Source: an uncultured Christensenella sp.
GTDB taxonomy: Bacteria; Bacillota; Clostridia; Christensenellales; Borkfalkiaceae
Direction: 5' to 3'
NCBI GenBank assembly: GCA_910578765.1
Contig: CAJTRW010000007.1
Span: forward strand, 1 to 40,683
Length of the DNA: 40,683 bases
The notes below the pieces were generated by a model. That model was given only the letters and a program-made list of their open reading frames with translations, had not been told where the DNA came from and searched no databases. Below are positions 17,006-24,859 of this stretch, one piece after another. Positions within the stretch are counted from its first letter, which is position 1, and each line of letters begins with the position of its first letter. The position numbers were made by a program, and so were the translations under genes.

Positions 17006-17737
17006 ATGATATTTGAAAATCGTTGTAACGTATGCGGACAATGCCCTTGCACTTGCATACGAAAAATATATAATGTAATCCATTACGATACCGCTATAGG
17101 ACCTATCGGTCCCACTGGCCCGACAGGCCCCCGCGGAGTTACGGGGCCGACCGGACCTACAGGACCAACAGGTGCAACAGGCGCGACCGGAATAACCGGA
17201 CCTACAGGCCCCACGGGCATTAACGGTGTTACAGGTCCGACCGGTCCTACCGGCGCAACAGGTGCCGACGGTGCTATCGGTCCTACCGGTCCTACCGGCG
17301 CAGACGGTACCGCAAATTTAAACGCATACGGTGGACTATACAACAATACTCCGCAGACAATAAACCTTACTTTGGGCGGAACTACGCAATTACCCCTTCC
17401 TTCAAACATGCCCTCACAAAATGTGACGTATACTCCCGCAAACAGTATTACGGCTCCAGTCGCGGGCGTTTACGAAATTAACTACTTCACCAATATTTCA
17501 GCCGCTCTCGGCACAACGGTAACAATGTCCGTACGCAGGAACGGCATAGCCATTCCCGACGCTACAATTTCACGCGCATTGTCGGTTGGGGTAGGGTCTA
17601 TTTATAACGGTAGTATTATAATCGACCTTAACGCAGGCGACGTTATAGACATGGCTCTTTCGGCATTGCTCGCCGTAGGCGTTACTCTCGGAAGCGGAGT
17701 TAACACAACTTTGACAATAAAGCAAATTAACACGTAA
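17006..17737 (+). CDS. Collagen-like exosporium-type surface protein (BclA-like)
   Basis: A 243-residue protein from ATG 17006, chosen for GGGAGG 7 nt upstream; an in-frame extension to 16919 lacks a site. The N terminus is Cys-rich (CNVCGQCPCTC, residues 7-17). Residues 32-100 are 23 uninterrupted Gly-X-Y triplets, mostly GPT/GAT, a collagen-like stalk of the kind that is O-glycosylated on Thr in BclA proteins. Residues ~105-243 form a beta-rich C-terminal head (MPSQNVTYTPANSITAPVAGVYEINYF) like the trimerising C1q/TNF-like domain of BclA. Placement on the spore surface is inferred from these relatives. It is monocistronic with a strong terminator. There is no signal peptide, as expected for a spore protein made in the mother cell. 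Confidence 0.85.
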   Translation: MIFENRCNVCGQCPCTCIRKIYNVIHYDTAIGPIGPTGPTGPRGVTGPTGPTGPTGATGATGITGPTGPTGINGVTGPTGPTGATGADGAIGPTGPTGADGTANLNAYGGLYNNTPQTINLTLGGTTQLPLPSNMPSQNVTYTPANSITAPVAGVYEINYFTNISAALGTTVTMSVRRNGIAIPDATISRALSVGVGSIYNGSIIIDLNAGDVIDMALSALLAVGVTLGSGVNTTLTIKQINT

Positions 17738-17756
17738 ATTAATTTTTAATTCTAAA

Positions 17757-17788
17757 AGCCGGCGGAAATATCCGTCGGCTGATTTTTT
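17757..17788 (+). terminator. Terminator of the collagen-like gene
   Basis: A 10-bp stem pairs 17757-17766 with 17771-17780 (one G-U), loop AATA, followed by GATTTTTTT. Confidence 0.85.
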
Positions 17789-17883
17789 TGCATATTATTT
17801 TAAATTTTAATCAAAAAAACAAATTTGCCCGTGTTTTAATTGCTTTTTACAAAAAGAAATGTTAAAATATAGCCGTTATTCAC

Positions 17884-17973
17884 GCAGAGATGGCTGAGCG
17901 GTTTAAGGCGCACGATTGGAAATCGTGTGACGGGGGAACTCGTCCGGAGGTTCAAATCCTCTTCTCTGCGCCA
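17884..17973 (+). tRNA. tRNA-Ser (anticodon GGA)
   Basis: A 90-nt class II tRNA. The acceptor stem is GCAGAGA/TCTCTGC with G discriminator and encoded CCA (17971-17973). The anticodon stem CACGA/TCGTG holds the loop TTGGAAA with anticodon GGA at 17918-17920. A long variable arm (TGACGGGGGAACTCGTC region) and the T-loop TTCAAAT follow. The long variable arm and GGA identify serine. Confidence 0.97.
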
Positions 17974-18018
17974 ATAAGGACGTAAATTGATATGTTCAAT
18001 TTACGTCCTTATTTTTTT
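17974..18018. terminator. Bidirectional terminator after tRNA-Ser and the ATP-grasp gene
   Basis: A perfect 17-bp stem pairs 17974-17990 with 17996-18012 over a 5-nt loop and is followed by a T-run on the plus strand. It starts at the base after the tRNA CCA. Confidence 0.9.
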
Positions 18019-18037
18019 AAAAGCATTAATTAAGTTT

Positions 18038-18907
18038 TTACTGTGACGATATACAAGCCGCAATCCACTCGGCATATTTGCGCGCTATATTTACCCCGCA
18101 CACTCTCTCCGCCTCGGCAAAGAAGGCGTTTGAATTTACTTCGCAAACATATCTGTTGCCGTGCGCATCTGTCAATATGTCGATTCCGCAATAATCAAGC
18201 TGTAAAATATCGGCAACTTTTTCGCATAAAGCAATAAGTTTACTATCGGCCGCATAAACCTCTCCGTGTCCGCCAAGCTCCACGTTAGAGCGGAAATCCT
18301 CGGCGTTTATACGTTTCATGGAACAGACAAATTTTCCGCCTATTACTATTACGCGTATATCCTCCCCTCCGTTACCGATAAATTTCTGATAAAAATGCGA
18401 AGCTGTCATATTTGATTTTTCAAAACCGTACAGTTCGTCATGATTTTTTATCAGAAATACTCCCGCCCCGCAAGACCCGAAGCATTTCTTAGCCACAAGC
18501 GGAAAGCCCAGCTTTTCAGCCGCATTGTCCAAAAACGAGCAGCTTATTTCCGCGTCTTCATAATAGCACAGCGGCGCGTAAATGCTGTCCGGCATCGGAA
18601 TGCCGCAGTCGGCAAGCTCAACATGCGTAAGCAACTTATCGTCGCATTTTTTTATTGAATCCGCAGTGTTGAAAAGTCTTAATCCGCCTTTTTCAAGCAT
18701 GCGGGCAACCGCAATGTCTTTATCCAAAAAAACACAACAACCGTAATCCGTTTTTTTTGTTTCACCGTTAGATAAAAACGAAAGATTGAAATTTTTACGT
18801 ATATCGCACTCAAAACCGAGAATTTTAAGCTCGTCCGCAAGCCTTTCCGCCTGCATTATCTGGGATTTGTTCCTTATATATGCGTTTACAACAATCAAAC
18901 AATTCAT
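18038..18907 (-). CDS. RimK-family ATP-grasp ligase
   Basis: A 289-residue protein. The N-terminal pre-ATP-grasp domain (MNCLIVVNAYIRNKSQ) leads into an ATP-grasp fold: the Lys-containing ATP-binding strand PLVAKKCFGSCGAGV, the QKFIGNGGEDIRVIVIGGK strand, the base LDYCGIDILTD, and the Mg-binding EVNSNAFF near the end (Glu and Asn). Family members join amino acids, often glutamate, to a carboxylate on proteins or cofactors (RimK, LysX, CofF, MptN). The acceptor cannot be deduced. It is the last gene of the ECF-S/coaX/hom operon, 37 nt after hom, which does not settle its role. Confidence 0.8.
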   Translation of the reverse strand: MNCLIVVNAYIRNKSQIMQAERLADELKILGFECDIRKNFNLSFLSNGETKKTDYGCCVFLDKDIAVARMLEKGGLRLFNTADSIKKCDDKLLTHVELADCGIPMPDSIYAPLCYYEDAEISCSFLDNAAEKLGFPLVAKKCFGSCGAGVFLIKNHDELYGFEKSNMTASHFYQKFIGNGGEDIRVIVIGGKFVCSMKRINAEDFRSNVELGGHGEVYAADSKLIALCEKVADILQLDYCGIDILTDAHGNRYVCEVNSNAFFAEAERVCGVNIARKYAEWIAACISSQ

Positions 18908-18944
18908 AATTAAAGTACGGCAGAGCGAAGCTCCGCCGTAAAAT

Positions 18945-20225
18945 TTAAACCACCCTTATGACGGAAACGACTTTAGCGAAACCGCCGTTTTTATTTATTT
19001 CCTGTACCGCTTTATCGGTATTTTTCTCATGCGTGCAGTGGGTTATAAGTATGAGACTGACGCCCGAACCTTCATTTTGCTTTTCCTGTATAACACGCGC
19101 AACGCTTATGCCGTGCTTACTTAAAACGGAAGTTACTTTTGACAGAACGCCTGCCTTGTCGTCCACGTCAAGCCGCAAATAATATGCGCTTTCGTAATTG
19201 GTCAAAAATTTCGTGGCGGGGTCGGCGTCGGCTGTATTATTAAAAGTAGAATAATTGAAATTATCGTGAGTGGCGCAGTATATAATATCCCCGACAATCG
19301 CGCTTCCCGTAGGCAGCGCGCCTGCGCCCCTTCCGTAAAGCATTATATCCCCCACGCTGTCGCCGGTTACATAAACGGCATTAAAGCTGTCGTTCACGGC
19401 CGCCAAAGGGTGCGACGAATTTACAAACGCAGGGTGTACCCTTACTTCTATTCCGCTGTCGGAATTTTTCCCGACGGCAAGCAATTTCATGACGTAACCC
19501 AGCTTCTTACCGTATTCGATATCGCACGGGTCGATAGCCGTTATACCCTCTCTGTAAACTTTTGAAAAAGGAATTTTGGTATGGAAAGCAAGACTGGAAA
19601 GAATAGAAAGTTTATACGCCGCGTCAAACCCCTCCACATCCGCCGTGGGGTCCGCTTCGGCATACCCCAACGACTGCGCTTCTTCAAGAATTTTTTCGTA
19701 CGAAGCGCCGCAATCCGACATTTTTGTCAGAATGTAGTTGGTCGTACCGTTAATAATTCCTATCATGGAAGTTATTTTATTGCCTTGCAAATTGTCCAGC
19801 AAAGTTCTGATAACCGGTACGCCGCCGACACAGCTCGCCTCGAAAAACAAGCCGCAATTGTTCTTTTTGGCGGCTTTTTCAAGCTCGTGACTGTATTTAC
19901 AGAAAAGCTCTTTATTTGACGTTACAACCGATTTCCCTGCGTTAAGCGCGGCAAGCACGAACGATTTAGCCGGTTCCACTCCTCCCATAACCTCAACGAC
20001 GATATCGACTTCGGAATTGGAACAAATTTCCGCCATATTGGAAGCTATATTTTCTGCGGCAACACCCAAAGACAATGCGCGCGCTCTGTTTCTTTCAAGC
20101 ACGTTTTCAACCTTAAAATCTATACCGTGGACCTGCTTATAAAAATCTCTGTGCTCCGTCAGAATTTTATACGTTCCGCTACCGACAACGCCTAAACCGA
20201 GTATCGCTATACCGACCTTTTTCAT
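18945..20225 (-). CDS. hom: Homoserine dehydrogenase with C-terminal ACT domain
   Basis: A 426-residue enzyme that reduces aspartate semialdehyde to homoserine with NAD(P)H, on the path to threonine, methionine and isoleucine. The N-terminal Rossmann motif is GLGVVGSGT (12-20). The catalytic part contains EASCVGGVPVIRTL and GIINGTTNYIL, with the Lys/Asp-bearing stretch following. The final ~85 residues are an ACT domain (YYLRLDVDDKAGVLSKVTSV), which normally gives feedback control, usually by threonine. Length is normal. It lies 3 nt after coaX in a probable four-gene operon. Confidence 0.95.
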   Translation of the reverse strand: MKKVGIAILGLGVVGSGTYKILTEHRDFYKQVHGIDFKVENVLERNRARALSLGVAAENIASNMAEICSNSEVDIVVEVMGGVEPAKSFVLAALNAGKSVVTSNKELFCKYSHELEKAAKKNNCGLFFEASCVGGVPVIRTLLDNLQGNKITSMIGIINGTTNYILTKMSDCGASYEKILEEAQSLGYAEADPTADVEGFDAAYKLSILSSLAFHTKIPFSKVYREGITAIDPCDIEYGKKLGYVMKLLAVGKNSDSGIEVRVHPAFVNSSHPLAAVNDSFNAVYVTGDSVGDIMLYGRGAGALPTGSAIVGDIIYCATHDNFNYSTFNNTADADPATKFLTNYESAYYLRLDVDDKAGVLSKVTSVLSKHGISVARVIQEKQNEGSGVSLILITHCTHEKNTDKAVQEINKNGGFAKVVSVIRVV

Positions 20226-20228
20226 TAC

Positions 20229-21005
20229 TTATTTCTCCGCATTATTTAAATCGTACAAATATTTTAATCCTTCCAGCGTAAGAAGCTTATCCACAACGTC
20301 TATACAACTTACTTCCTTTGCAATTACTTCGGAAAAGCCGCCCGTAGCCACTGCTTTTATGTTCTCGCACTTCATTTCGCGTTTGATTTTTTTGACAATG
20401 TACTCAACAAGTCCGGCAAAACCGAAAAAAATACCCGACTGCATGTTTGTGACGGTGTTTTTGCCTATAACCGACTGCGGGCGCTCTATTTCCACTCTCG
20501 GCAGCTTAGCCGTCCCGTTTACAAGACTGTCAAGCGAGCCTTTTATTCCCGGAGCTATTACCCCGCCGATAAATTCACCCTTCGCATCTACAACGTTGAA
20601 AGTCGTAGCAGTGCCGAAATCGATTATTATCAACGGAAAGCCGTATTTTTTCACCGCCGACACGTTATTGACAACCCTGTCTGCGCCGACTTCTTTTGCA
20701 TTATCGACGCGCAAATTCATGCCCGTTTTTAGTCCGGGGACAAGCATCAACGGCTTAATGTCGAGATAAGTGCGGCATGTTCTTTCAAGCGTATAATCCA
20801 ACTGGGGAACAACCGAAGAAATTATCCCGCCGGTAACCTCATCAGCTGTCACCCCGTGATTGTTTAAAATACTTATAAGCTGACCGCCGTACTCGTCGGA
20901 GGTCTTTTTGGGCTCGGTCGCGACGCGAAAGCTTAAGACAAGTTTATCGCCGTCGAATACGGCATATTTAATGTTTGTATTGCCGACGTCCATGCAAATT
21001 ATCAT
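20229..21005 (-). CDS. coaX: Type III pantothenate kinase
   Basis: A 258-residue ASKHA-fold kinase, the first step from pantothenate to coenzyme A. Visible family motifs are the phosphate-binding MDVGNTNIKYAVF at the N terminus, GADRVVNNVSAV (Asp-Arg pair), IDFGTATTFNVV and GGVIAPGI. Type III enzymes are not inhibited by CoA and use monovalent cations. The gene starts 2 nt after the ECF S component gene, which suggests that the transporter brings in pantothenate. Confidence 0.95.
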   Translation of the reverse strand: MIICMDVGNTNIKYAVFDGDKLVLSFRVATEPKKTSDEYGGQLISILNNHGVTADEVTGGIISSVVPQLDYTLERTCRTYLDIKPLMLVPGLKTGMNLRVDNAKEVGADRVVNNVSAVKKYGFPLIIIDFGTATTFNVVDAKGEFIGGVIAPGIKGSLDSLVNGTAKLPRVEIERPQSVIGKNTVTNMQSGIFFGFAGLVEYIVKKIKREMKCENIKAVATGGFSEVIAKEVSCIDVVDKLLTLEGLKYLYDLNNAEK

Positions 21006-21007
21006 AT

Positions 21008-21691
21008 TTAAGATTCCTCTTTTTCCTTAACGCTGTTTTCGGCTTCGGAATGTTTATTATATTTCTTGACGATACGTTTTTCAACCACCGTATCTATGGT
21101 ATAAAGCGCCGGCGCGCATACCATATTTATAGCTAGCTCTATAAAGAAATTTACCGTTACAAGTCCTACAATTATAATATACATAATGTTGCGACCTGCA
21201 AAATCCGGCATATAAGAATTTACAAACGCATTCAAACTGCCGCTCATACAGAGGGCGCCCAAAACAAACAGCGACGTATTTATCAGCGGAACCGCGGCGG
21301 CGGCTACAAAAACCGCAACATACTTGTTTTTCTTTTTTATGACGTTATTGAGCACACCCGCTATAAATCCCGCCGCCATGCCTTTAAGCAAAACGGTGAC
21401 CACCGTAAAGAACGGGCTGTCGTTCAGAACGTACGATGTAAAAAAGTTAGCGCCGGTTACGCCGGTCATAAGCACCACGAAACCGAAAACAAACCCCAAA
21501 ATCAAGCCCGCCCAGGGTCCGAGCATTATCGCCCCCAACGTCAGAGGAACGAGAACGAAGCTTAAATTAAGTCCGCCCGCCCCGACAGGGATTGTACTTC
21601 CCCACAGTTGAAGCACGATAACAAGAGCCGTCAAAACCGCAAGATACGCTATGTTTCTTGCGGAAAAGAAATTATTCTTTTTCCTTTCCAT
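21008..21691 (-). CDS. ECF transporter S component, probably for pantothenate
   Basis: A 227-residue integral membrane protein with about six hydrophobic segments and a charged C-terminal tail. The N-terminal ARNIAYLAVLTALVIVLQLWG and the Gly-rich loop IMLGPWAGLILGFVFGF match the S-component (substrate-binding) pattern of energy-coupling-factor transporters. The A and T subunits must be encoded elsewhere. Its position directly before coaX makes it a good candidate for PanT; this is inference from context. The ribosome site is CGGAGG. Confidence 0.75.
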   Translation of the reverse strand: MERKKNNFFSARNIAYLAVLTALVIVLQLWGSTIPVGAGGLNLSFVLVPLTLGAIMLGPWAGLILGFVFGFVVLMTGVTGANFFTSYVLNDSPFFTVVTVLLKGMAAGFIAGVLNNVIKKKNKYVAVFVAAAAVPLINTSLFVLGALCMSGSLNAFVNSYMPDFAGRNIMYIIIVGLVTVNFFIELAINMVCAPALYTIDTVVEKRIVKKYNKHSEAENSVKEKEES

Positions 21692-21696
21692 AAAAA

Positions 21697-21725
21697 CCTC
21701 CGTCGGATCCCTTTACGGGTATCCG
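21697..21725 (-). promoter_or_regulatory. Leader hairpin next to the ribosome site of the ECF S gene
   Basis: On the minus strand CGGAT-A-CCC and GGG-ATCCG pair around GTAAA (21704-21725). The hairpin ends 1-2 nt before the CGGAGG site (21697-21702), close enough to affect ribosome access. No known riboswitch fold was recognised in the ~100-nt leader. Confidence 0.35.
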
Positions 21726-21798
21726 CAAAAAAAATTATTATACTTATTATACGGTCGGATTGAATATATCCGCCGAAAGTATTCACGTCTTAAAAATT

Positions 21799-21827
21799 AT
21801 TATAGCATCCGCTTAAAATTTATGCAA
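21799..21827 (-). promoter_or_regulatory. Promoter of the ECF-S/coaX/hom operon
   Basis: On the minus strand TTGCAT (21822-21827), 17 nt, then TATAAT (21799-21804). The start near 21792 gives a ~100-nt leader. Confidence 0.7.
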
Positions 21828-21955
21828 GCGAATAATATAAAAGTAACATTTTTAGCGGAATTTTAATATTATTTAATATACGTTATAATACGGAAACTGC
21901 AAGGGCACAAAAAATTTACATACCGCCCTGCAGCTAATTTTACAGGAGGAAATAT

Positions 21956-22174
21956 ATGAACATTTTTTCGCAGTGCGGCGGCACAAACAGCTGCCTTTGG
22001 ATACTCATCCTTTTACTTCTTGCAGCAAGTTGCAGCGGTGACGGTCTTGCCAACGTACTCAGCGGAAGCTGTACTCCCATACTTATCGCTTTAATTTACA
22101 GCATGTGGAGAAACGGTACGCTGTCCAATCTGTTATGCGGCAACGGCGGAAGCTGCGGTTGCGGTTGTAACTAA
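21956..22174 (+). CDS. Small hydrophobic Cys/Gly-rich protein, possible spore-coat component
   Basis: 72 residues: a Cys-containing start (MNIFSQCGGTNSC), a hydrophobic stretch LWILILLLLAAS, a second hydrophobic stretch around ILIALIY and a C-terminal GNGGSCGCGCN. It resembles the short sequences in Clostridia often annotated as chorion-class high-cysteine proteins. Function is unknown, and a role in the spore coat is only a suggestion. It has a strong AGGAGG site and its own terminator, so it is a genuine monocistronic gene. TATAAT at 21884-21889, with a poor -35, may be its promoter. Confidence 0.75.
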   Translation: MNIFSQCGGTNSCLWILILLLLAASCSGDGLANVLSGSCTPILIALIYSMWRNGTLSNLLCGNGGSCGCGCN

Positions 22175-22189
22175 ACACCTAAAAACAGA

Positions 22190-22220
22190 GGGGTTGCCTG
22201 AGGCAACCCCTTTTACTTTT
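22190..22220. terminator. Bidirectional terminator
   Basis: GGGGTTGCCT (22190-22199) pairs with AGGCAACCCC (22201-22210). On the plus strand TTTTACTTTT follows. It separates the convergent Cys-rich and 107-aa genes. Confidence 0.85.
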
Positions 22221-22544
22221 TCAATTGCAGAACCAGCCGCATATTAAACAAATAACAAATAAAATCAAAGCTAAGATATATAAAATTATAGAAACGAAGC
22301 TTCTACTCTTTCTCACAGATACAATCAACCACACAGGCATAGCAGAAACCAACGGAACGGCTAAAAATACCGATATCATTACCATGCCCACATTCGTCCA
22401 GTCACTGCCGAGCAACGCCTTTTCCGAAAAGAAAACGATAAGCAAGACAATTTCGACTAAAACCAATATACCGCTTATTATAGCGACCGTTAAATTCAAA
22501 GCCCTGTCTGCTTTACTTTTTTCCAGCGATGACTTTTCAATCAT
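22221..22544 (-). CDS. Small membrane protein of unknown function (three TM segments)
   Basis: 107 residues with a short Lys/Ser/Asp-rich N-terminal tail and three hydrophobic segments (about 17-38, 52-76 and 83-106). No recognised motif is seen. Its start codon overlaps the NUDIX stop (ATGA), so it is the last gene of a three-gene operon and is probably translationally coupled. Confidence 0.6.
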   Translation of the reverse strand: MIEKSSLEKSKADRALNLTVAIISGILVLVEIVLLIVFFSEKALLGSDWTNVGMVMISVFLAVPLVSAMPVWLIVSVRKSRSFVSIILYILALILFVICLICGWFCN

Positions 22545-23074
22545 AAACTGTTTTTCATACTCAAAAATTTATAAATTGCAGCGACCGTCTTGGCGTCGCA
22601 AATTTCGTTACCCTCTACCATTGCCGCCGCTTTATCAAGCGGCACAAATTCGCAGTTCAAAAACTCGCCGTCGTCCAACCTCTGTCCGACAAACGAAAAT
22701 TTTTCCGCATAAAAAATATGTATTACTTCGTCGGTATATCCGGGCGACGGATAAAGCTTTAAAAACGGTTTTAAATCCGCCCTGTAACCCGTTTCCTCCT
22801 CCAACTCTCTTGCGGCGGCAACCGACGGGGCTTCGCGGGCATTAAGTTTCCCTGCGGGTATTTCGTATACGGCTTTACCGTAAAGATAGCGGAATTGCTT
22901 TACAAGCAAAACTTTATTTTCGTTTACTAACAATACCGCGGCGCCTCCGCTGTGGCGCACGCACTCGCGCACGGACTTTTTCCCGTCGGGAAGCTCAACT
23001 TCGTCAACCTGCAACTTTAAAATTTTACCGATGAAAACCGTACGCGAATTTAATTTTTTTTCAAACAGCTTCAT
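22541..23074 (-). CDS. NUDIX hydrolase, ADP-ribose pyrophosphatase type
   Basis: A 177-residue protein with a complete Nudix box, GKLNAREAPSVAAARELEEE followed by TG, in the order G-x5-E-x7-REx2EExG. The N-terminal strand region and the SPGYTDEVIHIFYA stretch after the box match the ADP-ribose pyrophosphatase (NudF/YqkG) group, which cleaves ADP-ribose to AMP and ribose 5-phosphate. It overlaps its neighbours by 4 nt on both sides. Substrate is inferred from subgroup resemblance. Confidence 0.88.
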   Translation of the reverse strand: MKLFEKKLNSRTVFIGKILKLQVDEVELPDGKKSVRECVRHSGGAAVLLVNENKVLLVKQFRYLYGKAVYEIPAGKLNAREAPSVAAARELEEETGYRADLKPFLKLYPSPGYTDEVIHIFYAEKFSFVGQRLDDGEFLNCEFVPLDKAAAMVEGNEICDAKTVAAIYKFLSMKNSL

Positions 23075-23829
23075 AACGTATCTTCATATTCGGAAAGCGC
23101 CTGAATCAGAGGTGCTATTCCGTCGCTTACGCATCGGTTGTACAATGCGCAATAGTTGTAGCCGCAAATCAAAGCGTCTATAAGCTTTTCGTTCCCGCTT
23201 CTCACGGCGCTCAATAATTCCGATAACATTCTGTATGCGCCTTCCTTATCTTCTTTTGGCATACTGCTCCTGCCGATAAACTGCTTTTCACCCTCGATAG
23301 CCAAAGAAATATCGGTAATCAGACGCGCCCTCTCGGAATTAGACCCGTAAATTTCCATAACGGGTCGAACGCCTTCTTCATCCTCGTCTAGGCCCAGCTG
23401 ATTTTTAAACGCCTGACGTATCACTTCCTCGAAGCTCTCTATTATCTTATTACAGAACGCACGGTAACTAGAAATATAACTTCCGTCTTCCGAAAAATAA
23501 ATTTGCAAAAAGTCGTTGAAATTTAAAGTATCGCGGTCGAATTCAACAAGAAGGCAGAAAATAAAAGCAAGCCGCTGACCGACGGTTTTCGGAAGAACCA
23601 CGTAATTCTTACCGGAAAATCCGTCGCCTGATCTGACCATACACTTTGATTTTGCAGAAAGATAATCGTAGTCCTTTGTTACGGTGTCGAACAGTCTGTA
23701 CAGCTCGGGACTGTTGACTATACATTTTAATAGGTCTTTAATTTTTGTGGTAGCCATTATAAATTTACATTTTTTCAGCTCCTCACATTTTTCCAAAAAT
23801 GTAAAAACCTGCTCTTGGGTACTTAACAT
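23071..23829 (-). CDS. Conserved-looking cytoplasmic protein of unknown function
   Basis: A 252-residue, mostly helical soluble protein with no signal peptide or membrane segment and no motif I recognise. Features visible are an acidic stretch LDEDEEGVRP near 147-156 and a C-terminal helical segment with several Cys/Tyr (ICGYNYCALYNRCVSDGI). It starts at ATG 23829 with AGGTG upstream and a promoter at 23859-23887 (TTTAAT-17-TATAAT). It heads an operon with the NUDIX hydrolase and the small membrane protein. I give no function. Confidence 0.65.
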   Translation of the reverse strand: MLSTQEQVFTFLEKCEELKKCKFIMATTKIKDLLKCIVNSPELYRLFDTVTKDYDYLSAKSKCMVRSGDGFSGKNYVVLPKTVGQRLAFIFCLLVEFDRDTLNFNDFLQIYFSEDGSYISSYRAFCNKIIESFEEVIRQAFKNQLGLDEDEEGVRPVMEIYGSNSERARLITDISLAIEGEKQFIGRSSMPKEDKEGAYRMLSELLSAVRSGNEKLIDALICGYNYCALYNRCVSDGIAPLIQALSEYEDTL

Positions 23830-23858
23830 AATTTCACCTGTAAAACGTTATCATTTAG

Positions 23859-23887
23859 ATTATAACACAGATAAATTCAAAATTAAA
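23859..23887 (-). promoter_or_regulatory. Promoter of the 252-aa/NUDIX/107-aa operon
   Basis: On the minus strand TTTAAT (23882-23887), 17 nt, then TATAAT (23859-23864). Confidence 0.5.
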
Positions 23888-23907
23888 TTATTTTTCGGGT
23901 AAATATC

Positions 23908-23936
23908 TTGATTTTAAACGAAATATTATGTATAAT
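23908..23936 (+). promoter_or_regulatory. Promoter of the DUF4364 gene
   Basis: TTGATT (23908-23913), 17 nt, then TATAAT (23931-23936). The ~24-nt leader shows no Shine-Dalgarno match. Confidence 0.6.
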
Positions 23937-23966
23937 GGTTAAAACTTTTGCATTTTTTAGTAATTT

Positions 23967-24491
23967 ATGTTGAACACAGGCGAAACCTCTACCAACAAAT
24001 TAATAATTCTTTTCGTTTTCGACAAAATGGAAAGCTCACTGTCGGAAAGAACCATATTGGATATGTGTTCTTTGTCCAACTCTTGGATGGGCTACATGGA
24101 CTGTGTAAACGTAATTCATAAGCTTATCGACGATAATTTTATCTGCATTGTCAGCGAAGACGAAGATACGTTGTATACGATTACGCCGGACGGCAGAGAA
24201 ACGCTTGCTAATTTTTACATAAACATACCCAAAAGCGTCAGGGAAGAAATTTCCCAATTCGTCAAAAAAAACAGCGCAAGATACCGCAACCGTCAGGAAT
24301 GTCGGTCGGACTATTACCAGAATATGGACGGGACCTATACCGTTGCGTTAAAAATTCTTGCACCCGTACAGCCTCTGCTGGAATTGAAATTTGTCGTTCC
24401 CGATAAAAAGACAGCCAAAACCATTTACAAAAAATGGGAAGAAAAAGCTGCCGACCTTTACTCGGTTATATACGAAAATCTATGCGATTAG
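23967..24491 (+). CDS. DUF4364 family protein (winged-helix-like)
   Basis: 174 residues matching the DUF4364 pattern of Clostridia: an N-terminal helix NKLIILFVFDKM, a winged-helix-like region (ILDMCSLSNSWMGYMDCVNVIHKLIDDNFI, then EDEDTLYTITPDGRETLANF), and a C-terminal beta domain. Family members are taken to be DNA-binding regulators but are uncharacterised. The ATG has no visible ribosome site. The stop codon TAG overlaps the AGGAG site of the next gene, so the two are one operon. Confidence 0.8.
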   Translation: MLNTGETSTNKLIILFVFDKMESSLSERTILDMCSLSNSWMGYMDCVNVIHKLIDDNFICIVSEDEDTLYTITPDGRETLANFYINIPKSVREEISQFVKKNSARYRNRQECRSDYYQNMDGTYTVALKILAPVQPLLELKFVVPDKKTAKTIYKKWEEKAADLYSVIYENLCD

Positions 24492-24501
24492 GAGAAAAAA
24501 T

Positions 24502-24774
24502 ATGTTTACTTACTACACTTCGGGCACCTGTTCCAGAACTATAATTTTTGAAGTCGACGGTCAAAACAAACTGCACGGGGTAAAATTTATCGGCGGGTGC
24601 AGTGGAAATTTGCAGGGTATCAGCAAGCTTGTCGAAGGTAAAAGCCTTGACGAGGTGGAAACGCTTCTGGCGGGAATAAAATGCCGCAACAATACGTCTT
24701 GTCCGGACCAGTTAAGCAAAGCCATAGGCGCTTATAAAAAATCTTTGTCAGAGCCTGTAGGGAAAAAACAATAA
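24502..24774 (+). CDS. TSCPD domain protein (TIGR03905 type)
   Basis: 90 residues from ATG 24502, chosen for AGGAG 7 nt upstream. It has the family's Cys pattern: YYTSGTCSRTI at the start, GGCSGNLQGI in the middle and KCRNNTSCPDQL before the end. The CxxxSCPDQL motif gives the TSCPD domain its name; the domain also occurs at the C terminus of some ribonucleotide reductases, where it may bind a metal. The standalone protein has no known role. It lies 10 nt after the DUF4364 gene and ends with a strong terminator. Confidence 0.85.
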   Translation: MFTYYTSGTCSRTIIFEVDGQNKLHGVKFIGGCSGNLQGISKLVEGKSLDEVETLLAGIKCRNNTSCPDQLSKAIGAYKKSLSEPVGKKQ

Positions 24775-24782
24775 AAACCTTG

Positions 24783-24813
24783 AAAAGAGCGGTCGTAAGA
24801 CCGCTCTTTTTTT
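24783..24813. terminator. Bidirectional terminator
   Basis: AAAAGAGCGGTC (24783-24794) pairs perfectly with GACCGCTCTTTT (24799-24810) over GTAA, followed by TTT. It serves the TSCPD gene and the convergent 140-aa gene. Confidence 0.9.
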
Positions 24814-24859
24814 CGATAATGAAACAAGTTTCTTTATTATGCGTAACACAGTACTTCAA

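Noticed and set aside
21692..21791. Riboswitch in the 100-nt leader of the ECF S/coaX operon
   Set aside because: No known aptamer motif and no terminator/antiterminator pair could be seen, only one short hairpin next to the ribosome site.
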